Part shown: positions 20,861-32,880 of the stretch, one piece after another
How positions within the stretch are numbered: the stretch's first letter is position 1
Layout: every line of letters starts with the position of its first letter
NCBI GenBank assembly: GCA_003342815.1
Contig: PTEX01000011.1
Coordinates: forward strand, 1,714,363-1,778,362
Source of the DNA: Eudromia elegans
Taxonomy: Eukaryota > Chordata > Aves > Tinamiformes > Tinamidae
Length of the DNA: 64,000 nt
Reading direction: 5' to 3'
Position numbers and translations under genes: made by a program
Notes under the pieces: generated by a model
The model's input: the letters and a program-made list of their open reading frames with translations, nothing else
The model's database searches: none
Told to the model about the DNA's origin: nothing

Positions 20861-23800
20861 GTGAGGGCCCCTCCTCGCGGGCGCCCGCCAGCCCCGGCGC
20901 GGGAGGGCGGGTGGGCGCCCGCCGCCTGCGGCCTCCTCCTGCGGCGGCCTCGGGCTCGGCCCCTGGCTCCCGGCGTGGGGCGAGGGGCTCTCGCCGGGCC
21001 CGCTAGCTGCGAGGGAGGCGGGATCGCGGCGGGTGGCGCCGCGCGGGGCTCCGCTCTGGCCCTGCCGTTTACTAACAGTACGGACGCGGTAACGTACACA
21101 ATGCAGCCCGGCGTCTGGAGGACGAACGTGCTCAATGGCAGCCCGGAGCCTGCGCGGTCACGGTGCCGTTCTTCGAGTGTTTTATTTTTATTTATCTTTT
21201 TCCTCATGGAATGCTCTAAAAGCAGCAGGGCCCGGAGCTCCCCCGCCGTTCGTGCCGCGCGGTCGGCGTGCGCAGGGAGTTTTGCGCGCCGCGGTTGTTT
21301 GTGTCGTGCCGCAGCGTCCTGCGCGCACCGAGCGGCGGTTATGGGCGCCCGAGCGTGGCCCACAGCGGCCCCGGGTCGTTACGTGGCTCCGCTCGGGCTC
21401 TTTGCTCTAGGGGCGTTATGAATACGAGCCGGGGGGGCTGCGGCTGCCGGGACGGGGCCCCCGCGCAGGCGGCCTGCGGTCGTCACGTGGAACGCGTTTC
21501 TGTTCCCGATTCCCGGGCTCTGCCGGTGTGCGGCTCGGTAAAACGGGACTCGGGAACAAGCACCCGCGCGTCCTCTGTGCCCGGCTTAGGCTTCGGAACA
21601 TCGGTCCGTTTGTTTTGGTGTGCAGTTGTTTTCCCAGCATTGCTACACCACTATAAAGCACTGCGTGGGTGTCCTTGCGTGTTTTAAGCAATGGATGACC
21701 CGCTGCAACGGCTCGTGTGTTTAAATTCATCACGGAAGTGCCGTTTCTGGGGAAAGGAAGTTGCATCTTAAGTTTGGGTCTTCTGGTTGATGAGAGATGA
21801 AATTTAAAATGGGTAAAGTTGAATATGGAAGATTTTCTTTTGTCCAGGATGACAACAATAGGAGAGGCAAATAAGTAAATATTATAGACTCTTAAATCAT
21901 TGCTGAAAGCTTTTGTGCTGGTGCTTTTAAAGCTAAAAGAGATGGCCTGCGAATGCCAGCACTATATATAGTGCTATATATATATATCTCTCATGCTGTA
22001 GTGAATATGTGCACTAGCAGCTGGTCCCCGGCGGATGGGGATGCGTGTGTGCCCTGCCCTGGCACAAAGGTTGCTCGTGGAGCCTCGCTGGGAGAGGGCA
22101 GGAAGCTGAAGCTTCCTCTCCCTGCTGCGGTTTGGTGCCAAGGCTTCCGACGGGAGCGAGGAGCGTTTGACCCCCAGCATCTTCCTCCTGCTCCGAGTCA
22201 GCTCTGCAGGAGGTGCCAGAGCTTTTGTGCTGCCCTGACGTGCTCCTGTCCTGTCCTGGTGTCCCTTGAATTCTGCTGTAGGCAGAGGCTTGGCTTTGCT
22301 TTCTGGTTTGTGGGCTGCCAGTGCCATGCATGGAGGTAGTTATACTCAGTGTTTGTGCCTGCGCAGTGTTGATTTTACACTTCTTACGCTTCTAGAACTG
22401 TTGGTGTCGTTTAGATGATATGTAAATGTGTGTTAGACTTCTAAAAACTGTAATTGAGATTGTATTTTCAAAACAAAGAACAGCACCAGGAAACTTGGGA
22501 GTTTGAAGTACTGTATCAGTGTCATAAGAAATAGTTATCACTTCTTAACCACTTCTTAACCTACCTTTAGGTAATCTCCCTTCTATGAGAAGCTTTTCCC
22601 TTTTGTTGTTGTTGTTGTTGTCAGGAAACTACTGAACAGAGTAAAACTGTGTTTGCAAGACTCGGTGCCCCTACTTGATAACTTGATCACAGGGTGTCAT
22701 TGCAGCTTGCCTGACAGCCGAGGTCCCCTTTGAGGGACAAGGGGCATCTGTCAGTGAGCTAAGTCCCTTCCCACTAATCCCCGCAAAGACCCAGGTCTCT
22801 GTGCCAAACTGGGTAACCTAGAACAGAGCTTGTTCTGTTAAACAGCACAAACGCACTGAAATTCATTGGGTCTCCTCCTACCCTGTTTGGTTATTTTCTC
22901 AATTTTTTTTTTCCAGATTGAGCTGGGAAGGTCGTTAGTTAAAACAGGGTTGGGATGGAGCTCCTGTAGCACCTAATGCTGTGGGGAGCTCCCTGCTAGC
23001 TGGGGTACCCTTAGGCTCGCATGAGTAGGGAGATAGGAGCTGTAAGGTTAAGTAGGCCTTGGTTAGGAGTGCTTTTTATTTAGTCAGCGTTTATGACTTA
23101 GAGGGAATAATTCTGTAGTTCATTAAAAATTGTATCAAAAGGGCTATCCGTTAGCTGTCCATAAAGTAACTACAGGAATTACAGATGTGTTTGCAGGAAT
23201 CAAAACAGGTTGTTTATTCCGAAATTCATGAAGTAATTGGCATTTGCTCTTCCAGCCAGTAGAACATTGGGACTTTGTTCTTCTGCGTGCCTGGTAAAAT
23301 GCTGTTATTCTGCAGACAGTCATTGCTCCTGTTTGTTTCCATGAGCACTGGCAGACCTGTAGAGACCTGTCTTCACAAGAACTACGTTTGAGAAAGTACC
23401 TCCACCTCCTCTCCTGCTTCGACGTGATCTTCTTTATTGTCTTTTATGTTAATCTCTTCCAGATCTTGGTTTATACTTGCTTTGATTTGTATTTTCAGTC
23501 TTAAACCTAATCGAAATAATAGGTGTTTCTTACCACTTTATAATACTCTGGGAGATCTTGGCTGTAAGTGAAGGAAACAAGCCATGAAATTCATCAGTGC
23601 TACTTTTCTAAATGGCTCTGAGTAAGAATTTTGTTTTTTTTTTTCCTAAGTGTGGCATTTTCCTGTTTTTTTTTTTTTCTCCACATACTGTTTTAAATTT
23701 TCTTCCGCCGAGGGTGTTTATTGTTCCTTGCTGCTCGGCTGGTTTGGAGAAGCGCTGTTGTCTCGCAGCCTTCGCGTTGTGCAGTCAGCTTCCGATTAGC

Positions 23801-26800
23801 TGGGGATGGGTTATTTTGGTTTAACTACATCCTTTGCTCCCCCAGTGGCCCTGTCTGCAGCAGGGATGCAGAATATGGTCTAAACGTATCTGCTTTGCAT
23901 CAGGCCTTGCTTTGCCTGCTGTTTAAAGCGGCTTCTGCTCTCTGAAGGAGTCTGTTGCAAATGTTTCCAAAGGCAAATATATGCAACATGTCTGACATTT
24001 AACTGTTGGTGTGGGATTTTTTAATTATTATTATTTCTTTATTGTGATTACCAGGGGAAGCAGAAGTGGGAATGGCTTCCTGCTTTGACCAGGGATATTT
24101 TTTTGAAGAGAAATTCTATTGCTAATCTAACCTGACTGAGCATTCTTGCTTTCCACTCCCACCACCCCTTCCTGACTGCCTGGAGAAAAGGGTTTGTACT
24201 GTGCTGATACAGAGTAGTCAGAAGAGCCACGTTGCTCAAGCCTAACTAAGAACAGCGGTGCTCGCGAAGCCGCGGCGGGTGATTCATAGCAGAACCTGTT
24301 TCTACCACGTTTGAATGCAACTGTATAGTGGTAAAGGCCACAGTTTCACAGTGCAAACAACATTTAAAAAGGTATCTCTGGGAACACAAAGGCAAATTGC
24401 AAGGGTGTGGTGTGTTTTTTTTTCCTTTCATTTTTTCCTTTCATTGGACAGGAACTCTGTGATACCTTGAAATGATTTGAAATATTTTTCGATTTTCTGT
24501 TTTCCCAGGTTCCTGTTGCATGTAAATCGTGTCCCTGTGGCTATATATTTATTAGTCGAAAACTCCTGCATGCTAAACGCTCTGAGAGATCGCCACCCAT
24601 CACAGGTAAGGTTTATGAAGATAAGGAAGAAAGACTGCTCTTTCCTTTTGTTTCTTGCAAATGGAAGATAGAATACTCTATGTCTTTACTTCTTTGTGTG
24701 AATTTTGACTTTTGTCAGGTCTTTTGAACTGTGCATAGCAGACTTAATCTCTCTTGAATTCTGAAGAAAAAAGCTGGTCTTTTTCAGTCATATTTCCTGT
24801 GTACTTGTTAGCATTTATTGTTTACTCCAGCTGCTCATATTGGTCACCGTGCAAAATAATTAGTTACTGGAAGCTCTCTGTAAATCCTGTTGTGGAGGTA
24901 AATTTCTAGAGATGCCAAGATCAGATTTGAGAGTACGTGTAGATTGAAAATGGACTTTCTGAGAATAAAAAAGAGGGGAGGAAAAATTATACCGAATGGT
25001 GCTTATTCACAAGCACTAGAATGTCACTTTGTATGCAAAATTTGTGTTATATTTAGTTTGAAACTCTGTAGGTCTTGCATCTCTTTGCATGGTTAAATTA
25101 AAAATAGTGTATTTTTTTGTCCAGTTTGTATGTTTTTATGTGGTTATTGTTGATTTGTGTGATAAGGAACTGGCAAAATATACCTTCTGGCATGACTGAC
25201 AGTCTCCCTTATGTTCTATTTTATCAGTTCTTCCAGTGCCAGCAGGAATTAGTTGAAGCAAGTGCCTATAGGGGAAGGTCTTTAAAAAAGAAAGAAAGAA
25301 AAAAAAAAAAAAGGTCTAATATCTCATCTATGAAATGTACAAAGTGGAAACTTAAGAAACTTTGATGCCTTTTGCCATTATTCTGAGAGTACTTGCAGCT
25401 TATGTGCTGGTAGGAGTTCCATGGAGCTGTGTTGGGCAGGAGGAAGTGAAGCAATGTGTGTGGAATTGGCCATTTTTTTTCCTCTCCTCCCTAGTTCTTC
25501 TATTTAAAAGCTGATAAAGTAGTTACCAAACTAAAGGCCGTAGCCTGATGCAGCAAAGATCGTTAATTCAGCAGTATAGATGTGGAATGCAGCCTTTATA
25601 TTGACACTAGTCCCATGTTACCCTGCTGTTTCATTCATAGCCTCTTGCAAAATACTTTCTGCATTTGAAGTAATTAGATCTTTAATCTCTCTAATCAAGA
25701 TGTGAAGTGTCGTTCTGCCTCTGATACCATAATTTCTGTGTGTTTATTGTACAGATGCAATAATTTTCTAAAGGTATAGGAGTCTAACCACTTTCGGTAA
25801 GAGATTTAAAGAAAAAGTTATTGGATGTGGCATGCAGTAAGAACAAGTTAACAGCAAAGATGATGAGAATCTTAGATAATATCATTTCTGTTTATATGCA
25901 CAGAAAACAAGAGTGAGGCCAAAAGGAGGCGAACAGAGAGAGTTAAGCGAGAGAAGATAAATTCTGCAGTAAATAAAGACTTAGAAAACCGAAAGAGATC
26001 AAGGTCTAACAGCCATTCAGATCATAGCAGACGAGGAAGAGGAAGACCTAAAAGTGCCTCAGCCAAAAAGCACGAGGAAGAAAGAGGTATGAGAACTGAA
26101 GAAAAATGTTTGTTGAGTTTTTATGCACACAATATCTGATGTCTTCACTGTTGCATGTGGATGTATTTAACTTCACAGAACACAGAGCTTTTCTCTTTGT
26201 TACTGTTAATGTCTTTATATGCACCTACTCAACCATTTCTACTCTTTTTACTGTCAATCTAGCTTTGGCTTGAAAATTCCTGCAAGTTTTTTGGGCTGCC
26301 TTATAAAAGTAAATTTCTCCTCTCTGAGAGAGGAAGGCAACCCTTCCAGGCAATGGAAAGATCTTCCTGTTCTTATACGTAGTTTTTAGTCTTTGAAAAA
26401 CAAAATTTTGAAAGCATGAGTGATATTTAGAAAGATTGTTTTCCTACTCGAAAATAGGTTGGTTTTCACCTTCTTTACATATTCCAACACATGTCTATGT
26501 GCCAGTGCTGTGAGGTAGAAAACTGGAAGTGCAGGTGTAATGTGGTCCTTGGCTCAGTGTGTGGTGGCTAGTTCAGTGGGTTTGGGGTTTCGGGGAGGAG
26601 TCCTGGTGGTTATTTTATATGTGTGCACGTGTTTCCTTTTGTTTGTTTGTATTTTTTCCTCTTGAATCTCAGAAGATTGCCCTCGTCTTGTCTGTCCTTG
26701 TGGTCTTAGGACTATTGCTGACTTTCTCAGCAGAAATAATACAGAACTTGGGTTTGTGGCCATTTGTAGTGTATTTGTTCCTAACCCGTGTAGCTCTCCT

Positions 26801-29800
26801 TGCTGGTTACAAGTAAGTTGGTTTAGGATGAGTGTCTCTAACTTATTTAAGGTTCTGTCAATCTGTGTGTGTGCAGACAAATGTTCTGGTTCTTAGATTT
26901 AGAAAAACAAGGAGGTGTGTGGGTGTATGTGTGTATAGGTATGGCCATCTTGCTAACAGGATGAGTTTGTTCTTATAGCCAACTGCAGTAAAACAATTCA
27001 ACAATTAACACTGATGTCTCTCTTTATGTGGTTTATAAAATTGGCTTGACTTCTGTGTGTAAGGTAATTAGTACTGACTTCTAGAAATATTCTTTTGGCA
27101 AACCTGTTGCTTCATAGTGTTATGTAAAAACATGCTGAGCAACTTTAATACTCCAATTCTAATGCATTTGTGACCTATTTTGCTAGTCCTTGTATCAGTC
27201 CACATAATACAGAGAATTAACTCCAGTTTACAAGGCATTTGTTTAATGTTAAGCTTTATTTTCTTGCCTATTTTATATTTCTAGGGTATTTTGGCTTCTC
27301 CTTCCTTGCCACTAAATTTTTGTGGCGACTTAAATCCTTTTTCTCTTCCCAAGAGGATTGGTAAAGAGGACAGTGCTTGCAAACTTATTTGTTTCCTGGT
27401 GCCTTTAGGCTTCTGCAGTGCGGGATGCATTTGCAGATGAATGACAGATGGACAGAAAATGCTTGAATTACAGTAGCACACGAGCCCAGATAACACTTCC
27501 ATTCGTAGACTCCACAGCAGTGAACATTTCTTTCCCAAAGACACTCCTTCCCATGACATGTAGTTTTGCTTCACTGCCTGTGCAGTGCTTGTTTTCATAC
27601 AGAGTGCAGCCTGTTCCCAGTTATATCTGTGCCTTTGAGTAGTTCTTTGGTGTCTTTCATGGCTGGTTCACATTAGAGTGAAAAACTGCAGGATTCAACA
27701 ATGGTGAAGAAGAATAGGGAAAGAAAAAAGGCTTTTCAAAATAAACTCCTTTTACTGCAGGGTTAGTCAAGAAAGATGTCTTGGAGGAAGAAAGTGGAAG
27801 CTGGTGTAGATCAAGAGAGTGTAGCAGAGTGCTGGGACCTCCGCAGGAGCACTCACTGTATTGTGCTATGAGGTGAAAACAGGGACTTGTTCCTGCAGTT
27901 TTGACTAGTCAGGAATTGTCACTTTTTTTTTTCTCCTCACAAATTCTACAGTTTATTTAGCTTATTCTGAGGAAAATGGAAATGCTTCATTGTTATCTGT
28001 TGTTTTCATTTTACTGTATGGGTCTATGGTATGTAGCTAGACAGGTTCTCAGGCTGCCCTATGAACTTGGTAGCAACCTTGACTGTATTATCAAAAGAAT
28101 CCCCTCAGCCTGTGTGCTGCAGGAGGTGGTAGTGGTTGTGGTACTCTTAAGAAAGATTGCCCTTGTGTGAAACTCAGAGTGACCTGGATTCTTATTAAAC
28201 ATTTGTTGGAAGCAGGCAATATGTTTTATTATTATTATTTTTTTTAATAATGACTTAAATGTTTTAGGATCTTGATCAAACTTAACCCAAAATAGTTAAA
28301 TTCCTTGACCCGGTTCTGTCCTTCCCAGCAACTTGTTACTGTATTAACCATGCATTTTCTGGTGCTTTGTGCACATAGTTTGCTATGAAGGATAGCAAAT
28401 CCAAATACTTTGAATCTATACAAAATTGATGACCAGAGGGAAATTTGTGTGGATTTTTATACAGATGACAAATCTCGGTGATCTGTGCCAAATGGAAGGA
28501 GATCTAGGGAAGTGTGGGACTTGTTCCAGAAAAACTGGATGTTTTCCACCTAAATTGCCTCCTGTTTGTGTAGCACAAGCCTTTTGTATTTTTAATGTCT
28601 TACCGAAATGGCATTGTGCTGCTGTAAGGAAGTCTTTCTCTAATAATAGAGAAATGAGTCAAAGCTACTTTCAGACAGGACTGTGAAGCGGAAGGTTTTA
28701 ATAGCCTCTGCAGAAACCATGATATCCCTCGAGTAGCCTATGGTCAGATATCAGCGGTGTGCGTGCTCCTCCCTGCTCACTGCTGAGCACTGGAGCTGTC
28801 CTAAGAAGGCATAAAGCTTGCAAACCTAGGTTAGTCCTCGATGCTGTGTGATCCAAAGATTACATGATAGTTTCAGTGCTTCTTCAAAGCTCAGAACTAG
28901 CTGCTAGTTTGGGAGGAGGGAAGGGAAACTTGGGATAATTTCTTTGGCTATCAAGTGATTTGTTAACAATCTCGGGGAGAAGGTAAAGGAAAAAACAGTT
29001 GACCTCTAGGGAGAATGCCCATAGTGAAAATCTAATATGGAAAAAAAGAAACCTTATTCAGCCAAAAGTTTTTAAAAGAGGCTTAGCAATACTTTTCTGA
29101 AGGCGCTGAGACAAAAAAAGGAACCAAAAAAAAAGAAGAAGATTTCGGATATGCAAACCACAAGGGCTTGTGCAGAGTAACTGGTGTGCATGGTGTCAAA
29201 TCCACTTCCTGGGCTGTTAGTTTGTGAATGGTCTTGTGGGAGGAAGGGGCAGAGTGACCTGTAAGGGGCCATACGAAAACTGTCTTAAGCTACAAGGCAA
29301 AGCTCATGATGAAACTCAGTTTCTCAGCCTTCATTCAAACTTGATGTACTGGAGAATTTTGTCTTGCTTAGCCAGAGAACCAGCAAAAATCACTTATAGT
29401 TGAACTACCAAAAATGGATTTGTATTACTCTGGTAAGGCAAGTTTATTGTTGCTCTGTAAATAAAAGCTGGTGCATCTGTTCTGTGTCCATAACACACCA
29501 AGCCATTTGCCTTGCAATGGGGATAGGTTTGTAAGTGACTGGAGCTGTCAGGGCATTTTTAAACATAAAGTTCTGTTTCTGGATCAAGAGAATTAAGCTC
29601 TAGATCAGTATTAAAAAAGCTGTCTTTTTTCCCCCCATTTTCTCCTTGCATATTTGCTTAATGTAAGCACTGACTAATTCAACAAATTTGCTGGAATGGT
29701 GGTTTTAGTCATATAGCAGATAGGCAACAAGATTTTAGCCTAACCCAAACCACTGGGAGTGTGGGCCTGTGAGGGAATAGCCGTGTGGTTAGGCAGAGAA

Positions 29801-30795
29801 CAGAGGGGCAGAATTCCTTTCCATGTGGCATATTTTACAATGAGTTGTTCTCAGTCTTATTCTTTCTGTAAAGACTTGGTTCATCCTTGCAAGATGTCTC
29901 GGAGGGGCTTTGTGTCCTTTGTCACTGCTCTCCTCTGCCTTCCTAGATGTTATGCTACAGGTTGCACTAGGTCAGAGATGAGCAGCCTGTATCCTGCTGA
30001 TTAAACCACAATTACTCACTCGGGCTGATTGTCATTACTTGCCAATCATCAGTTTCAATTTCCTGGTGGAGCAGTCAGAAAGTGAGTGCATGTTTGTGCA
30101 CTAATGAGATGAAGTGGCCTGTGGAGTGAGTGGCGTGTTGAGGCTGTAAATTAGTCCAGGCCCATGTGTTACTTGGATTTAGAAATAAATTTTTTTTTGT
30201 ATATGTATCTGGAAAAGACAAAGTCTGCAGTATAAAAAATGCAGAAAGTATTCATGATTGTGGATAGGGATCTGACTTCTGCACACGTACCTCCTACCTG
30301 GTTGTGGTCGTTATACGTTTAATGTTTGGGGGTTTTGTTATCTGAGTACAGGAGTACAACTGTCCCAACTTCATGGGGTGTTGTGAAAAGCCTGGAAGAA
30401 CACTGAATGCTCTCGTGCATCAGGATTCAGTGTAATGTTAGTGACTCATTAATTCTATGTGATTAAAAAAGAAATGCAGTCATGCTTTCAAATGACTAAT
30501 TCAGTGACTCTTCTAGCTCCCTTCCCCTTCCCCCTACATAAGGACTGGCTGTCATACTCCTTTTGAATTCCAGTGCACCATTCCACGCTACTGTAAATGA
30601 ACTACTGAGTGACTTTTGTTCGCTCTGGGTAATAGAAACAGCTTTTAATAGTGATTTTTTTTTTCTTCTTCTGCAGAGAAACAAGAAAAAGAAGTTGACA
30701 TGTATGCCAACCTTTCAGACGAAAAGGCCTTCGTGTTTTCAGTGGCCTTGGCGGAAATAAACAGAAAAATTATCAATCAGAGACTTATTCTGTAA
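20855..30795 (+). CDS. C16orf87: C16orf87 homologue (UPF0547 family), 5' end lost in gap
   Basis: Four coding exons are expected and exons 2-4 are complete. Joined, they give about 132 visible residues that match human C16orf87 (154 residues as I recall) almost throughout. Exon 2 carries the second half of a zinc ribbon ([20 protein letters not shown]); the first CxxC pair should be in the missing exon 1. Exon 3 is strongly basic, with [12 protein letters not shown] and an AT-hook-like RRGRGRPK. Exon 4 is a conserved C-terminal block, [20 protein letters not shown], ending QRLIL. The composition suggests a nuclear, DNA- or chromatin-associated protein; this is inference, as the function is not established. 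The promoter is a CpG island, as expected for a broadly expressed gene. MYLK3 follows downstream in the same orientation, as in human. Confidence 0.95.
21960..21988. repeat. AT-rich palindrome and (TA)n
   Basis: CACTATATATAGTG (21960-21973) is a perfect 14-base palindrome, followed by a short TA repeat. Confidence 0.7.
22602..22620 (+). repeat. (TTG)n microsatellite
   Basis: Six TTG units in tandem. Confidence 0.85.
24509..24605 (+). CDS. C16orf87: C16orf87 exon 2
   Basis: The acceptor is TTTTCCCAG and the donor is CAG|GTAAGG in phase 1. It encodes [20 protein letters not shown] and then [12 protein letters not shown]. The CxxCxC cluster is the C-terminal half of the zinc ribbon. Confidence 0.95.
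25284..25315 (+). repeat. A-rich (GAAA)n/poly(A) tract
   Basis: AAGAAAGAAAG runs into a homopolymer of A within C16orf87 intron 2. Confidence 0.8.
25904..26086 (+). CDS. C16orf87: C16orf87 exon 3
   Basis: The acceptor is TGCACAG and the donor is AGAG|GTATGA in phase 1. It encodes the basic region [19 protein letters not shown], then an Arg/Ser-rich stretch, and the AT-hook-like core RRGRGRPK (26029-26052). Confidence 0.96.
30677..30795 (+). CDS. C16orf87: C16orf87 exon 4 with stop
   Basis: The acceptor is TTCTTCTGCAG. It encodes [19 protein letters not shown] through IINQRLIL and the TAA at 30793-30795. It is near identical to the human C-terminus. Confidence 0.96.
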
Positions 30796-31121
30796 CTTGT
30801 AAGCACAATCTGTTGCATTGACATGCAGAATGGCTAGCATATTTCCAAGGTGTCGTGGACTCTGAGGAAGTGTGTTGTCTGCACCAAAAAGCACCACTGG
30901 ATTTCCTGGTAAAATTCTCCCTCCTTGGAATTTGGATTCTGTTTCCAAGTCAGAACAAGTGTTCCCAAGATTGTGTCTGAAGAACACAGAAATAAAACAG
31001 CAAGGAGATGTTTAACACCTTGAAGATGAGTGCTAGATGAATGCACAGAGAGACTGCACCCATTCCAGAGCACTTCTTTTAGATTTGCCGCCAGAAATGC
31101 AATATTTTAAATACTTTCCAA

Positions 31122-31213
31122 AATAAATGATTTTTCTTTTAAAATATATATTTCAGATTTTTCAGCTATATTACAGTTTACATATGTACAGTTCACTTAA
31201 CATTTTTAATAAA
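31122..31213 (+). promoter_or_regulatory. Candidate poly(A) signals of C16orf87
   Basis: AATAAA occurs at 31122-31127 and at 31208-31213, about 330 and 415 bases past the stop. Both are followed by T-rich sequence. Confidence 0.6.
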
Positions 31214-32682
31214 TTGATATTCCAGTATTTTATTGAACTGGGAATTAAGAACATTTGTCATATTTAAAGTGTGTTGTTTTCATCCTCTTGGAATTTGGGA
31301 TTCATCCTAGGGATGAGGGTGCGTGGATGTCTTTTTCTTTATTTGTGGTTGTTTTTTTTTTTTCTTTTAAATATATATTTGATGTAACTGTGATTAGAAG
31401 GAAATTAAAGCAGTTCCACTTTGGGGGATTATTCTGTCTGGTAACTTTAAAAATTTCCTCTGGAAAGGGATTCCCTTGTACCTAAACAGCTTGTTTTTGG
31501 GTTTTGGTTTTTTTTTTTCTTTTTTTGTCATATATACTTTGGGGAGACCAGACTGCTGAAATGTGAGAGCAAAATAGTTGTTTCTTAATTCCTCGTTGCT
31601 GGATGTCTGTCCAACTGATAAGCACTTCTTCCCCATTCTTCCATGGTCAGTCCTTTATTGGAGGAGGCAAAATCAGCCCTCTGTGATAAAGATGTGCAGC
31701 TGGCATATCCTCACTTGATATTCCCAAACGATTAGGATACAATAGCAGTAGTTTCTGCTCACATTCAGTTCTTGTAGTCAGTCTATTAAATGCCTGCTCG
31801 TTGGGAGTGATGCTTTTGGAATGTGGTAACGACTGGTCTTGTTCTTGCAAGTCTACCTGAGTGTGAGAAATGAGCGGCTTCGATAGAAATAGGCGTGCGG
31901 AAAGCATTCCTCAAAGTGGTCTTTGTTGAAGGATATAGTGCAGCTTGAGGCAAAACTCTTACAGGTTAGTGTGTGCTTTAAAAACAAGAGCAACATGGAA
32001 ACACTAAGACTTAAATCCTCTAAATACTGAGGGAAGAAGTGTGGGAGACAATTGCCCTTGTAAAACCTGACGTTATTTTTATCTCCTTTTACTCACTGCC
32101 TTCTAAGAAGTAGAATGCAGCTAAGTGTCTTGTGGCATTTTATTTGTTTGCTCGTTTGTTTTTTCTTTAGTGATAATCAAATACTTTTTAGTATGAGCTT
32201 AATTTAATAGTAAGAATTACTTAAGCTTCTGCTATAGAACTGATCTCTAGGAGGGAGTGGAGATTTCTGTTAATGAAGTCAGGTGTTAAACACTATTATT
32301 ATTTATAGTTTAAAGGCAGGAGCAATCTAATTGTCAGCTGAGCCACAAGGGACAGATTGGATGCAAATATTGCGAAGAAAAGAGATATGGAATATGATTT
32401 TAAATTTTTACTTCATAAGGAGTATTTGGAATCTTCTGTATCGGTGGCTGAGAGGGATGGGTTTGTAAATGACTTAATCTGATGATCTCTATTTGTCTCT
32501 CTTCCAGTAAATGAGGAATTGCAAACACAAGATCTATTTGCCTGCATCATGTAAACTTCTGCTTTCCAGAACTGTAGCCACATACCAGTAGTAAGGACAG
32601 ATGAGCAACCCATAACAATAGAGCGCATCGTAACTGTCTTTGGCAAGGTAAGTAGTTAAACTCTGAATGACAAAAGGGAGGG

Positions 32683-32880
32683 CATGTCCCTCATGACTGG
32701 GACGTGGTCATGGAGGGCTTTAGACTTTTTAGGACCGACAGGCCAGGAAAGCGAGGTGGCCGAGTTGCTCTTTACGCGAGAGAGAAACTGGAGTGTATAG
32801 AGCTCAGTATAAGGGAGGACGAAGCAGACTGAGAGCCTGTGGGTGAGGATTAAACAAGAGGCCAAGAGCGACTTTTCAAT
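32683..32880 (+). mobile_element. CR1 LINE fragment from the ORF2 endonuclease region
   Basis: The plus frame reads DWDVVMEGFRLFRTDRPGKR and then GGRVALYAREKLECIEL, which matches the CR1 endonuclease block (RRGGGVALYVREQLEC). After a one-base frameshift near 32832 it resumes as ESLWVRIK. No CR1 3' tail is seen next to it. Confidence 0.75.

Larger units (their letters stand above)
20620..21560. promoter_or_regulatory. CpG island and promoter region of C16orf87
   Basis: A CpG-dense block is interrupted by the N run. It spans the first splice donor of C16orf87 at 20861 and continues into intron 1. The promoter should lie just before or inside the missing bases. Confidence 0.75.

Noticed and set aside
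20422-21421. Open frames on both strands running through the N run
   Set aside because: They depend on unknown bases and GC-rich flanks. The real content is C16orf87 exon 1, shown by CAG CAG and the donor.
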